A DNA stretch of 64,000 nucleotides from Coenobita brevimanus (GCA_032717465.1 CM064713.1:10888547-10952546), one strand, 5' to 3'. Shown: positions 53,056-63,922, numbered from the stretch's first letter. The notes: generated by a model not told the origin, from the letters alone. Made by a program: numbers and translations.

Positions 53056-53912
53056 AGTTGTGTCCCCACCCCACACTGCCACAGGCTCCAACAGCAGTAG
53101 TTCAGTACAGGAAGGATGTTGCCCAGTGAGTTGTTCTACCGATGGTCAACCTTACAATAAGGTGTACAGCACACAAGTACAGCTGAGGCGAAAATAAATT
53201 GGCTTCTTAAAGTTCACTGTCTTTATTTTTAAAAAATAATAATAATCCACTTAATGGTATCCAACTTCATTTCACTGTTCTCATAAAAACTGGAGCTATA
53301 CAAACTTAACTAACTGCTATTACACTTAATGCATGACAACACCACTATTATTACACTTAATGCTTGAAAACACTTCACTGTTATTTATTTCATGCCTGAC
53401 AACACTGCACTGCTTTTACACTTAATGCTTGACAACACTGTTTGCACAACTACCGAAAATATACAAAGTTCACTCCCCTGACACTGCAATACTCTCAAAC
53501 TGAACTGATAACTGATTGAACTCGTTCTAGTCTATTATCCATCCTTATATAAGCTTGCATTGTTCGAGAATGATCTACTTCTCCACAGCTCTTGTGTATT
53601 CCAGAGAGAGAGAGAGAGAGCACAGTTACCAACTAGGAGACAACCAAAACATGCAAGGTTTCTTACAGTACATAACACTATAAGTTGTTTACCATACAAA
53701 CTTATTTTGAATTACATACTTTAACAATCACATAAATCAAACAATTTTAAGAAAAAGAGCAGAAAAATTAATGCATAACTTATGAAATAACTACTCTCAC
53801 AAACAGCAGGCAAACTGGCAACTCTGGCTCGTACCGGAGCTAGCTGCTGTAAACGTGGGGAAACATCGAGGAACATCTCAGCTACCTAAGTGGCAAATCT
53901 CGCTTGTTAACA
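53056..53912 (-). repeat. Gypsy-2 5' LTR
   Basis: 857 bp. The plus-strand start has changed (AGTTGTGTCCCC for TGTTACGTCCCC). It ends TTGTTAACA. Confidence 0.88.
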
Positions 53913-53920
53913 AAATATAT

Positions 53921-54744
53921 TGTCATTGGCGTAGTTACCCCAGTAGTGAATAAGTGAAATTGAAGATAAGATGATAATGAAAGGAGAGAGAAGCGAGCCG
54001 TTAAGAACATTAAATCTTTTCTTTTATCAGTTTTGCTGCCTGTAGGGTAACCCTAGTCCCCACGTTTATTTAACCAATGGTCAACTTTTGCCTTCTCAGC
54101 TGATAACACACCAGATGTTTTTTTCACAAATTATGCAGAAGATTCCTCTTGTCCTTGAACTGTGGGTGTAGCTTATGATATGGGAGGAGCTAAAAGAGAG
54201 TATTTGCCAATAGAAGCCTAAATAACATTTGCTCTGCCTTCTTAATGGCAAGTCACTAGTCTTGTGTAATTTGTGTAACTTCGCCATTGGCTCCCCTTGG
54301 TAACAGGTGCCTCTATTGTTTCTGTATGGACAGAGATTATTTTTAAGACAGCCTAGTGGTAAATTAGCTGCGAAAGGCGGAGTAAGTCTACTTAATAAGG
54401 TCAAGGAAAATGTGAAGGGACACATTTTGTCTCATTTTTTTGTACACACATTCCTGTACATTTGGTCTCATTTTGTACACACTTTTTGTACACGTTTTGT
54501 CATTTTACACATTTACTGTCACGTTACACATCTGTCACATTGTGTTGCACTTTTCCCCAACACTGCTCAATATGTGACTTTGATTACAAAACATGCTGTT
54601 TGTGCACCATATCCCATTTTGGTTCACTCCTCCATTTACACTAGTGTGTGAATTATATCTGGATTTAACCTTCGAAGTCTCCACGTTTCCTCGAGCTTTG
54701 TGAGTGCTTAGCCTCCACTGAGCGCCTTCTTGTTAGGTAAGAAA
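53921..54744 (+). repeat. Gypsy-3 5' LTR, first part
   Basis: It starts TGTCATTGGCGTAG and matches 62289-63110. The LINE-B insertion at 54745 splits the LTR after GGTAAGAAA. Confidence 0.92.
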
Positions 54745-57011
54745 AGGAAGTGAATGGTGGTGCGAGGAAGTAAGTATGGCTGTGGCTGAGAGGAGACGTG
54801 CAGATGAAGTGTGGCTACAGAGGAAGGATGTCATATGAAAGGTATAAGGAAAAGAGGAATAGGGCGAGAAGGGCTGTGCGTGATGCTAAAGTGGCAGCAG
54901 ATGAGAGGTGGGGTAGGCGATTGACTGAGAATTTTCAACAGAATAAGAAAATGTTTTGGAAGGAGGTGAAAAGGGTGCGAAAGGGAGAGTCTGGGAAGGA
55001 AGAACGAGTAAAAGCAGAGGATGGAAGGATGTTAAATGAGATGGATGCAGTAAGGAAGAGATGGGCAGAGTATTTTGAAAAATTGTTAAATGTAGAGGAG
55101 GAAAGGGTGGCTGAGATTGTGGCGGATGGAAGGGTGCAAGGAATAAATGTGTTGGGAGAGTTGAATGATTCTTTGATCACGAAGGAGGAAGTGGAGAATG
55201 CAGTAAAGGAGATGAAAACAGGGAAAGCTGCAGGTATGGATGGGTGTGCTGTGGAATGCCTGAAGGGTGGTGGAGTGACTATTGTTGACTGGTTAGTAAG
55301 ATTGTTGAATGTGTGCTTTGAGAAAGGTATGGTGCCAATTGACTGGGCAAGTGCTTGTGTGGTCCCGTTGTATAAAGGCAAGGGTGATAAGTATGAATGT
55401 ACTAGCTTTAGGGGTATAAGTCTGTTGAGTGTTGTAGGTAAGGTGTATGGTAGAGTGTTAATTATGAGAGTTAGAGAGGGTACAGAGGGAGTGATTGGTG
55501 ATGAGCAGTGTGGCTTTAGGAGAGGGAGGGGATGTGTTGATGAGGTGTTTGCTGTGAGACAAGTGTGTGAAAAGTATTTAGCGAAAGGCAAGGATGTGTT
55601 TTGGGCATTTATAGAATTAGAGAAAGCGTATGATAGAATTGATAGGGAGGCTTTGTGGACTGTTTTAAGATTGTATGGACTTGATGGTAGGTTACTAAAA
55701 GGGGTGAAAAGTTTTTATGTAAATAGTAGAGAGTGTGTAAGAGTGGGGAATGCTGTGAGTGATTGGTTACCCGTGAGAGTGGGGCTGCGACAGGGATGTG
55801 TGATGTCGCCTTGGTTGTTTAATATTTACATGGATGGTGTTGTAAGGGAGGTGAATGCAAGAGTTTTAGGTGGTCTGAGTCTGGTAAATGTTGATGGTGG
55901 AGAGTGGAATCTGAAGCAGCTGCTGTTTGCAGATGATACTGCACTGGTGACTGATTCAGAAGAGAGATTGAGACAGTTGGTAGAGGAGTTTGGAAGGGTG
56001 TGTGAAAGGAGGAAATTGAAAGTAAATGAGAATAAGAGTAAAGTGATGAAGTGTACGAGGTTGATAGATGGTGGGGGGATGGATATAGTTTTGAATGGTG
56101 AGTTGCTTGAGGAGGTAGATTGTTTTAAATATCTAGGGTCACATGTTGCTATGGATGGAAGAAAAGATGCAGCAGTGAAGTTTAGAATAAATGAAGTAGG
56201 AAAGGTGATGGGAGGAATGAAAAAAGTGTTTAAATGTCGTTCGCTTAGAATGGTTGTAAAGAGAAGGCTGTATGAGGATGTTGTGGTACCGACTGCATTA
56301 TATGGGGCTGAAACATGGAATATGGGTGTAGCAGAGAGGAAAAGTTTGAATGTAACGGAGATGAGGTGTCTGAGGAGTATGTGTGGAGTGATGCGTATGG
56401 ATCGGGTGCGAAATGATGAAGTGCAAAGGAGAGCTGGAGTTGTTCGGGAGATGGCTGGTAGAGTTCAGCAGAGGGTGTTGCGATGGTTTGGGCATATGGA
56501 GAGAATGGATAATGAACAATTGGTGAAAAAGATAATTAGATCTGATGTGAGAGGTGTAAGGCTGAGAGGAAGACCATGAATAGGATGGATGGACAGTGTG
56601 AAGAGAGCGCTGGATGCGAGAGGGATGTCTGTTGAGCAAGGAAGAGTGGCTGTGCATGACAGAAATAAATGGAGAGAAATTGTGAATGAATGAGTGATGA
56701 CGCAGCCCTGAGGGGATATTCTCCCGCATTTGGTCTGATCAACTAGTCAGGTCAGGTGCGGGTAAGGGGATGGGTCAGTTATGATGTGGCAGGGGTAAAC
56801 CAGTTCTGCTGTCGGGCCCTGCTGCGGATGTCACTGATTGCATTGAGCAGTTGACCCTTGTGCGGTGTGGTGCGGTGAGGATCTGTCCGTTCTCCCCTTT
56901 GGGGCTAAGATGCGAATGAATGTGTTTGAATGGATGAGTAAATGGGGAGTGTGTCGTCCTATCTCGGCTACCGCCCTTTCCTTGGGGGAAGCAGCCTAGG
57001 TATATGGATAG
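54745..57011 (+). mobile_element. LINE-B copy 2, 5'-truncated, inside the Gypsy-3 5' LTR
   Basis: 2,267 bp. The 6-bp target duplication AAGAAA is seen at 54739-54744 and 57012-57017, and the uninterrupted target is visible in the 3' LTR near 63107 (GGTAAGAAATAACTTG). It contains the RT and the full 3' UTR with GGGGCTAAGATGCGAATG and CTTGGGGGAAGCAGCC, the same 3' end as copy 1. Confidence 0.95.
54798..56579 (+). CDS. LINE-B reverse transcriptase (truncated N-terminus, open frame)
   Basis: 593 codons. It begins inside the linker (MSYERYKEKRNRARRAVRDA) and covers the whole RT: KAAGMDGCAVECLKGGG, ISLLSVVGKVYGRV, GFRRGRGCVDEVF, WAFIELEKAYDRID (motif A), RVGLRQGCVMSPWLFN (motif B), LLFADDTALVTDSEERL (motif C, FADD near residue 377), the FKYLGS thumb and WFGHMERMDNEQL. 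It stops at LRGRP, where the rest of the tail continues in frame after a TGA (56577-56579). It lacks the endonuclease. Motif A has ELEKAYD where copies elsewhere have DFDKA or DLEKA. Confidence 0.93.
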   Translation: MQMKCGYRGRMSYERYKEKRNRARRAVRDAKVAADERWGRRLTENFQQNKKMFWKEVKRVRKGESGKEERVKAEDGRMLNEMDAVRKRWAEYFEKLLNVEEERVAEIVADGRVQGINVLGELNDSLITKEEVENAVKEMKTGKAAGMDGCAVECLKGGGVTIVDWLVRLLNVCFEKGMVPIDWASACVVPLYKGKGDKYECTSFRGISLLSVVGKVYGRVLIMRVREGTEGVIGDEQCGFRRGRGCVDEVFAVRQVCEKYLAKGKDVFWAFIELEKAYDRIDREALWTVLRLYGLDGRLLKGVKSFYVNSRECVRVGNAVSDWLPVRVGLRQGCVMSPWLFNIYMDGVVREVNARVLGGLSLVNVDGGEWNLKQLLFADDTALVTDSEERLRQLVEEFGRVCERRKLKVNENKSKVMKCTRLIDGGGMDIVLNGELLEEVDCFKYLGSHVAMDGRKDAAVKFRINEVGKVMGGMKKVFKCRSLRMVVKRRLYEDVVVPTALYGAETWNMGVAERKSLNVTEMRCLRSMCGVMRMDRVRNDEVQRRAGVVREMAGRVQQRVLRWFGHMERMDNEQLVKKIIRSDVRGVRLRGRP

Positions 57012-57215
57012 AAGAAATAACTTGTTTTATATTTGTATTCTGAGGCCTACAGTATATGAATCCTCCCTTTTGTAAAACAAACCCTGGTTTCTTCATTGGT
57101 TGTGTATGTTACAGTGTACAGTAAAGTTAAGTTAGTATTCTTGCAAACTTTACCTTATCCCTTTTGGTGAGTAATTAAGGGTTAAGAGTGACCCGTAATA
57201 TACACCCCCATAACA
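57012..57215 (+). repeat. Gypsy-3 5' LTR, second part
   Basis: It continues with AAGAAATAACTTG and ends CCCCCATAACA, collinear with the end of the 3' LTR. Confidence 0.92.
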
Positions 57216-57218
57216 ATT

Positions 57219-57239
57219 TGGCGACCTCTTTGCCAAGAT
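57219..57239 (+). promoter_or_regulatory. Gypsy-3 primer-binding site
   Basis: TGGCGACCTCTTTGCCAAGA starts 3 nt after the LTR. It resembles the Gypsy-1 site. Confidence 0.75.
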
Positions 57240-57315
57240 AGCTCTGTGACATAATATTGGCAACCTTGGCCACATACACAGTGCTTACTTACCTACCTAA
57301 CTATAATCAGTAATC

Positions 57316-58446
57316 ATGGCCCTAACGAGTGATAGTGATGTGAAAGCATTTTTGGATTCTAAGCCATTCCCAGACACAGTGAAAACACTCACAAAACACG
57401 AGCTCATATTGCTTGCTCAGTCATTACAGTTGAGATATCCTGCCTCAGTCACTAAGACTAAGTTACGTAATTTAATACTGGACACCATGTTTGAGCAAAG
57501 TGAGTCTTCTATAGCTAGTTCTGAGCGATTTGATACTGCACAAGGTGTTGACCCTGAGCCTTTGGCATTGGAGATACCTGGCCCTCGTGATTTTTCTGCT
57601 CATGATACTGGTGACAAAGTACAACTTGAGTTAGCCAGAATTAAGCTGAGGGAACTAGAAATGCAAGTAAAAATGAGAGAACAAGAATGGAATGCCAAAA
57701 TGAAGGAAATAGAATTACAGGCTCAAATGAGACAAAAGGAAATGGATCACGAATACAGACTTAAGCACCCTGATAGTTTACCTAGAGCTAGTAGTTCATC
57801 TGCCAAGGAATCTTTTGATGTTGCTAGGAACATTAAGCTAGTACCTCCCTTTAATGAGCAATATGTCACCAAGTATTTCCATATGTTTGAAAAGGTGGCA
57901 GGTCGTCTCTCTTGGCCAAAAGACTCTTGGACAGTACTGCTGCAGAGTGTTTTGAAAGGAAAGACTCAAGAGGCTTATATTTCTTTATCTGTTGATCAAA
58001 GTGCTAACTATGATTGTTTAAAAGATGCCATTCTCAAAGCATATGAACTCGTGCCAGAGGCATATAGGCTTAAATTTAGATCCATCTCTAAACAGAAAGA
58101 TCAGACTCATGTGGAATATGCTAGAGTACTCCCAGACTTATTTGATCAATGGTTGCATTCTAAGAAAGTTGATGATTTCTGTAAACTTAAAGAATTAATG
58201 ATCTTGGAGAACTTCACTGGTAAGATAGATAGGGATGTGGCTACATACCTAGTGGAGAAAGATTTAGATACCTTAGCTGAGGCTGCTGTTGTAGCAGAAA
58301 ACAGTAGTATAATTCATAAGCATGAACGTAAGCCTCAGTTATCTGTTAAGGGTAGGAGAGTGAACCAACCAGTTTTTGTGAACCTTTCTTCTGGTAAAGG
58401 CAAGTTAATGCCAAGTGACACTAGTGGGAACACTGCAACCCTATAG
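57316..58446 (+). CDS. Gypsy-3 Gag
   Basis: 376 codons from MALTSDSDVKAFLDSKPF. Residues 100-150 form a Lys/Glu/Gln-rich coiled coil (LRELEMQVKMREQEWNAK). From about 190 comes the capsid-like region (LVPPFNEQYVTKYFHMFEKV, KGKTQEAYISLSV, EYARVLPDLFDQWL), which resembles SCAN-type gypsy Gag. It ends at a TAG (58444-58446), and the same frame continues into a zinc knuckle, so the stop is either a lesion or a suppressed Gag-Pol boundary. Confidence 0.9.
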   Translation: MALTSDSDVKAFLDSKPFPDTVKTLTKHELILLAQSLQLRYPASVTKTKLRNLILDTMFEQSESSIASSERFDTAQGVDPEPLALEIPGPRDFSAHDTGDKVQLELARIKLRELEMQVKMREQEWNAKMKEIELQAQMRQKEMDHEYRLKHPDSLPRASSSSAKESFDVARNIKLVPPFNEQYVTKYFHMFEKVAGRLSWPKDSWTVLLQSVLKGKTQEAYISLSVDQSANYDCLKDAILKAYELVPEAYRLKFRSISKQKDQTHVEYARVLPDLFDQWLHSKKVDDFCKLKELMILENFTGKIDRDVATYLVEKDLDTLAEAAVVAENSSIIHKHERKPQLSVKGRRVNQPVFVNLSSGKGKLMPSDTSGNTATL

Positions 58447-59205
58447 CATGTTAGTTCTACGAAAGTAAGCGAGGACAGTGTTGCCAGAGAGTCAAGAAAA
58501 AGTGTCAGGTTTTGCCAGTATTGCCAGAAAACGGGGCACTTGGAGGATTGGTGCTGGAAAAAACGAGGGAAGAATCCCTCTGTAAAGCCTATTACTGTGG
58601 TAAACTCTTGGGGATCTTTTCACACCAACAGAGAGCAGCCACCCACAGATATTGTTAGCGGTAGTCAGACACAACCCCAGCAGGTGCATATTGTTGATAA
58701 GGCCAGAGTGGAGCCGTCAGTGGTGGATAGACAGACTCCTGTACAGCCATTGTTAGACACTAATAAGACTGGGGCAGTGCAGCCGTCAGGTTCAGGTGAG
58801 AGTGGTAATAAGATTTCATCACAGTGTCCTCCCCCAGGCAGTATTCAAAGTGACTCCTTCCCAGGTCATTTATTTGCTAACTTTATACCTAAGGGGTTAG
58901 TTTCAGTTGATGGAAAAGGTGGTAAGGAAGTCACTATACTTAGAGACACAGGAACTTCACTGTCACTAATGTTGAAGGGGATTGTTGATGTTGCTGACCC
59001 TAATGAATGTGTCTTGTTGCAGGGTATAGCTGAGTTTGTATCTGTTCCCCTAGTTGAGGTGAAGCTCCAGTCAGAGTTAGTTACTGGTTCAGTGCGTGTG
59101 GGTGTTGTCGACTAGCTTCCTGTACAAGGGGTCACTTTCCTTTTGGGTAATGACCTGGCGGGAGGAGAGGTGAGTGCTGTTCCCTGTGTCAAAAACTCCC
59201 TTGAG
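58447..59205 (+). pseudogene. Gypsy-3 nucleocapsid knuckle and protease
   Basis: In frame with gag after its stop. The CCHC knuckle CQYCQKTGHLEDWC (58513-58554) is followed by a Gln/Ser/Pro-rich linker, then the retropepsin: VTILRDTGTSLSLM (DTG active site, about 58938) and LGNDLAGGEV (about 59147). A TAG at 59113-59115 cuts the protease, and the same frame continues. Function would be cleavage of the polyprotein. Confidence 0.88.
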
Positions 59206-59244
59206 TGAGGATAGGACTAAAGAGTTGGAAATACATGTCCTAAA

Positions 59245-60282
59245 TTGTTTCCCGCATGTGCTTTAACTAGAGCTATGACGGCAAAGGCCAGCCATGAGAA
59301 TGTTGACAGTAATGGCACTGGCAATGCCGATGATGATATTGGGCTTGGTGATACCTTTTTTGTCCAGCTAAATGACTCAGAGGTTGATGATTCTCCCCAG
59401 TCTGATGCAAGTGCAAAGTTAGCTGATATGCAAAGATCTGATCCAGAGATTGCCACATTAATTGACTCATCAGTTAGGGAAAATGGATGTGAGTCTGAAC
59501 TGACAGAGTGTTATTATTTAAGGCGAAATAACGTGTTAATGAGAAGATGGAGACCTCCTAGTGTCACTCATGATAACGAGTGGGAGACTGTACATCAGGT
59601 GGTGGTTCCAAGACCCAATAGGCAAAAAATTATGTCCATTGCTCATGACTCTTCTTTAGCAGGTCACTTATGGGTGAGGAAGACTCTCTTCCACATCTGG
59701 CAGCATTTTGACTGGCCTGGAATCCGTCGAGATGTCTCCTGGTTCTGTAGGTCACGTCACACCTGTCAGCTGGTCAGTAAGAGCAATAGGCCCATCCCCG
59801 TGGCTCCTTTGATTCCTCTACCTGTGTTTGAGGCCCCATTCACTAGAGTCCTTGTGGACATTGTTGGCCCTTTGCCCAAGACCTCTTCAGGCCACCAGTA
59901 CATCCTCACAATGTTAGACATGGCCACTAGATATCCTGAAGCCATTCCCTTGAGAAATATTTCAGCTAAGTTGGTTGTAAAGGAGATGCTAACCTTCTTT
60001 ACCCATTTTGGTCTCCCTAAAGAAGTGCAGTCGGATCAAGGTAGTGATTTTAATTCCAAACCGTTCAGACAAACCCTTAAGGAGTTAGGAATCTCACAGA
60101 TCACTTCCTCAGCATATCATCCTCAGAGTCAGGGTGCATTAGAGGGGTATCACCAAACTTTGAAGAGTATGCTCAGAAAACTATGTGTTGATGTAAAGGA
60201 ATGGGACAAGTGCTTGCCTTTCTACCTTTTGCAACCAGAGAGGCACCGAGTGAGTCCTTGGGGTACTCCCCATTTCAGTTAA
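59245..60282 (+). CDS. Gypsy-3 integrase (zinc-binding and core domains), upstream of RT
   Basis: 345 codons. A linker (FPACALTRAMTAK, then acidic text) is followed by the HHCC domain with His134, His141, Cys168 and Cys174, and the core with Asp205 (VDIVGP), Asp264 (QSDQGSDF) and Glu300 (GALEGYHQTL). GYH replaces the usual RFH. It ends where a frameshift (about 60225) moves the text to 60201-61202. The integrase follows the protease directly. Confidence 0.93.
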   Translation: MFPACALTRAMTAKASHENVDSNGTGNADDDIGLGDTFFVQLNDSEVDDSPQSDASAKLADMQRSDPEIATLIDSSVRENGCESELTECYYLRRNNVLMRRWRPPSVTHDNEWETVHQVVVPRPNRQKIMSIAHDSSLAGHLWVRKTLFHIWQHFDWPGIRRDVSWFCRSRHTCQLVSKSNRPIPVAPLIPLPVFEAPFTRVLVDIVGPLPKTSSGHQYILTMLDMATRYPEAIPLRNISAKLVVKEMLTFFTHFGLPKEVQSDQGSDFNSKPFRQTLKELGISQITSSAYHPQSQGALEGYHQTLKSMLRKLCVDVKEWDKCLPFYLLQPERHRVSPWGTPHFS

Positions 60283-61202
60283 TCTTTGGCCATGAAGTAA
60301 GAGGTCCCGTTAAACTCCTCAAAGAACAATGGGTCAAGGATGATGACCAAATTAACTTGCTAGACTATGTGTCAAAATTTAAAGAAAGACTGGCCTATAG
60401 TATGGAAGTAGCCAGGGCACACTTGGAGTCCTCACAGAAGATGAAAAGGTGGTATGACCACTCTAAAAAACTTAGGCATAGAGTGTTTCACCCAGGTGAT
60501 CAAGTTTTTGTCTTGCTTCCCATTCATGGTCAGCCTCTGCAGGCAAGTTTTGCAGGCCCTTATCTAGTGGAAAAGAGGGTAGGTGAAGTAAATTATGTCA
60601 TTTTAACCCCAGACCGGAGGAAGGAACGAAGATTGTGCCATATAAATATGTTGAAGGAGTACCACAGGCGAGACATGGACCCCCTTAGTGCTGCATGCGT
60701 GGTGTTGGCTGTCGAGTTTGTGGATCCCCCTAGTGCTGCATGCGTGGTGTTGGCTGTCGAGTTGGCAGAGGACGAGGGCTGCCCTTTGACTTTGGACCAG
60801 ATGACCAGTTGGAGAGAAAACCAGGAAGCTTGGAGTACACTGACTGATAAACTCTCCCACTTGACTGCAGAGCGGTGTTCTGAGCTTGTTGCTCTTCTCA
60901 GGAAGTTCCCTGATGTCTTCCGGGACACCCCAGGACGAACGGAAGTGGCACAGCATGATGTGGACGTTGGAGATGCCAGCCCTGTAAAGCAGTCCCCCTA
61001 CCGGGCTAGTTCTCAGAAACAGACCATCATTCGAGAGGAGCTGAACTACATGTTGCAGCAGGGGTTAATCGAGTCCTGTCAAAGTGAGTGGTGCTCCCAG
61101 GTCATAGTGGTTCCAAACCTGATGGGTCTTATCACTTTTGTATTGATTATCGTAAAGTCAGCTCCCTTACCAAGACTGATACTTACCCACTTCCTAGAGT
61201 AG
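60201..61202 (+). CDS. Gypsy-3 integrase C-terminus joined to RT N-terminus in one frame
   Basis: 333 codons. Residues 10-100 end the integrase core (SLGYSPFQLIFGHEVRGPV). GPY/F-type text is at 117-121 (FAGPYLVEKRVGEVNY) with RRLCHINMLKEYH following. After a linker containing a 45-bp duplication, the RT begins at LLRKFPDVFRDTPGRTEVAQ (232-251) with PYRASSQKQTIIREEL and GLIESCQSEW. This single frame proves the order integrase then RT. A frameshift near 61115 sends the remaining RT to 61088-61468. Confidence 0.93.
   Translation: MGQVLAFLPFATREAPSESLGYSPFQLIFGHEVRGPVKLLKEQWVKDDDQINLLDYVSKFKERLAYSMEVARAHLESSQKMKRWYDHSKKLRHRVFHPGDQVFVLLPIHGQPLQASFAGPYLVEKRVGEVNYVILTPDRRKERRLCHINMLKEYHRRDMDPLSAACVVLAVEFVDPPSAACVVLAVELAEDEGCPLTLDQMTSWRENQEAWSTLTDKLSHLTAERCSELVALLRKFPDVFRDTPGRTEVAQHDVDVGDASPVKQSPYRASSQKQTIIREELNYMLQQGLIESCQSEWCSQVIVVPNLMGLITFVLIIVKSAPLPRLILTHFLE
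60676..60765 (+). repeat. 45-bp tandem duplication in the IN-RT linker
   Basis: 60676-60720 and 60721-60765 differ at a few bases. Each contains CTGCATGCGTGGTGTTGGCT. It adds 15 residues in frame. Confidence 0.93.
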
Positions 61203-61675
61203 ATGATTGTGTGGACGCAATAGGCAGTGCTAAGTCTATCACAAAATTAGATTTAATGAAGGAATATTGGCAAGTCCCACTCACAGAAAGGGCCCAAGAA
61301 ATTTCCTGTTTTGTGGTCGGTGGCAGAACTTATAAATGTAAGGTCATGCCCTATGGTATGAAGAATGCTCCTGCCACCTTCCAAAGGCTATTGAATGATC
61401 TCACCAAGGATGTTGAGAACTGTGTTACTTACATTGATGATGATGTTATTTTTAGCAACACCTGGTAACAACACTTAAGCCAACTAGATGCCTTGCTTCA
61501 GAGACTGTCCTCTGCTAATTTAGTGCTTAATTTAGCTAAATGTGAATTTGTGAGGGGTCGAGTGCAGTACCTAGGTTATGTGGTCGGTTTAGGCCAAGTG
61601 AGTCCACCTGATGTTAAAGTTCAGGCCATAGTCAGTTCCCCCCAGCCCAAAAATAAGAGAGAGTTGCTATGATTC
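61088..61675 (+). pseudogene. Gypsy-3 RT palm
   Basis: 61088-61468 has FCIDYRKVSSLTKTDTYPLP, ITKLDLMKEYWQVPLTERAQ (motif A), MPYGMKNAPATFQRLLNDL (motif B) and YIDDDVIFSNTW (motif C). A TAA at 61466 and a TGA near 61670 interrupt it. The thumb (LNLAKCEFVRGRVQYLGYVV) lies between in the same frame. The type is Ty3/gypsy RT. Confidence 0.92.
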
Positions 61676-62233
61676 TTGGGTATGGTAGGGTACTACAGAC
61701 GTTTTGTCCTGAACTTCTCTGATCTTGTAGTTCCCCTCACTGATTTGTTAACAAAAGGAGTCAAATATGAGTGGAAGCCAGAATGTGAAGAAGCTTATTC
61801 TAAAGTCAAAGCCATCCTGTTAAGTCTCCAAATGCTTCAAGCTTCCAATTTTGATAAACCCTTTAAATTAGCTGTTGATGCCAGTTGCCTAGGGGCTGGC
61901 ACAGTTTTGCTTCAGGATAATGATGAAGGCTTTGAGATGCCTGTGTGCTATTTTAGCAAAAAGTTCAATAAGGCCCAGAGAAATTATTCAGCTATTGATA
62001 AAGAACTCCTTGCACTCATACTTGCCCTTCAACACTTCTCTGTGTATGTTGGTCCAGGGTCAGGTGATGTTGTAGTGTACACTGATCACCACCTTCTGAA
62101 ATTTTTGTCCCGATTTAAGGCCAAAAATCTTAGACTGACTCACTGGGCCCTATTTTTGCAAGCATACTCCCTTGATGTAAGACATGTAAAAGGTGTTAGT
62201 AATGTTTTGGCAGATTACCTGTCCAGAACTTGA
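61676..62233 (+). CDS. Gypsy-3 RT end and RNase H
   Basis: 185 codons. MVGYYRRFVLNFSDLVVPL (RT end), then RNase H with LAVDASCLGAGTVLLQ (Asp block), SAIDKELLALILALQHF (Glu block), VVVYTDHHLLKFL (Asp block) and the terminal VLADYLSRT. Its stop lies 56 bp before the 3' LTR, so nothing follows RNase H, and the last gene of the element is not integrase. Confidence 0.93.
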   Translation: MGMVGYYRRFVLNFSDLVVPLTDLLTKGVKYEWKPECEEAYSKVKAILLSLQMLQASNFDKPFKLAVDASCLGAGTVLLQDNDEGFEMPVCYFSKKFNKAQRNYSAIDKELLALILALQHFSVYVGPGSGDVVVYTDHHLLKFLSRFKAKNLRLTHWALFLQAYSLDVRHVKGVSNVLADYLSRT

Positions 62234-62275
62234 TTGTACAGTATCCAGAAATTTCCCCTTGGGAAATTTCTTCGC

Positions 62276-62288
62276 TAAGGAAGGGAGG
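62276..62288 (+). promoter_or_regulatory. Gypsy-3 polypurine tract
   Basis: The run AAGGAAGGGAGG directly precedes the TG of the 3' LTR, the usual second-strand primer. Confidence 0.85.
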
Positions 62289-63422
<1,134 letters not shown>

Positions 63423-63817
63423 AGCCTTTGTGGTACAGTTGTAGAGCGTGCGTTTCGTACACAGGTGAACCAGGGTTTGCGCCCCGCCAGAGCAATAAAC
63501 TGTGAGAGTGTTCACCCGGCCACGTACTGCATTGGCGGACACAAGGGGTGCTGTGGTTGAACCGGTGTTGCTTACTATAAAGTATGCTTGCACCCAGTCG
63601 GCTTGCGCGGGCCGATTACACTTGGTTCATAGACTACATACTGCACACATCCAAACCCACTCCAACACTGCAATTACACTTACAAGCACTTCTCACCCTA
63701 CACACAATCTCTACCAGACAGCCTAAGCCACTTGGTAGAGATACATTCTCTATATCGTCCCGACTTCGGTCGGGATAGGCCGGTCTTGCAGTGGATACTC
63801 AAACTGCTGCTGATGAT
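63423..63817 (+). mobile_element. SINE-1 copy 4, full length
   Basis: It starts AGCCTTTGTGGTACAGTTG, with the B-box-like GGTTTGCGCC. It ends GATACTCAAACTGCTGCTGATGA before (AT)n. It has a small insertion near 63632-63645 relative to copy 1. Confidence 0.9.
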
Positions 63818-63826
63818 ATATATATA

Positions 63827-63920
<94 letters not shown>
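63818..63920. repeat. (AT)n microsatellite
   Basis: About 100 bp of AT, the tail of SINE-1 copy 4. The last 80 bp of the window (63921-64000) hold nothing recognisable. Confidence 0.97.

Positions 63921-63922
<2 letters not shown>

Larger units (their letters stand above)
51815..53074 (-). pseudogene. Gypsy-2 Gag N-terminal part, split by SINE-2
   Basis: It starts near the primer site (frames 52754-53074 and 52488-52751: Gln/Lys-rich coiled-coil text such as VKAQCKEQEGQLQAQ and DNQLKNVDDQLKTI). SINE-2 interrupts it at 52181-52536. It continues at 51815-52078 with KPQEFEGRVSWEAYHAQFEL, a Gag capsid start. Confidence 0.8.
48428..53912 (-). mobile_element. Gypsy-2: Ty3/gypsy element lacking RT and RNase H
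   Basis: LTRs at 48428-49281 and 53056-53912 enclose, on the minus strand, a primer-binding site, gag with two zinc knuckles, and integrase. Between gag and integrase only ~120 bp remain, so protease, RT and RNase H are deleted. The gag is interrupted by SINE-2. The LTRs differ by many changes, which suggests an old copy. Confidence 0.9.
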
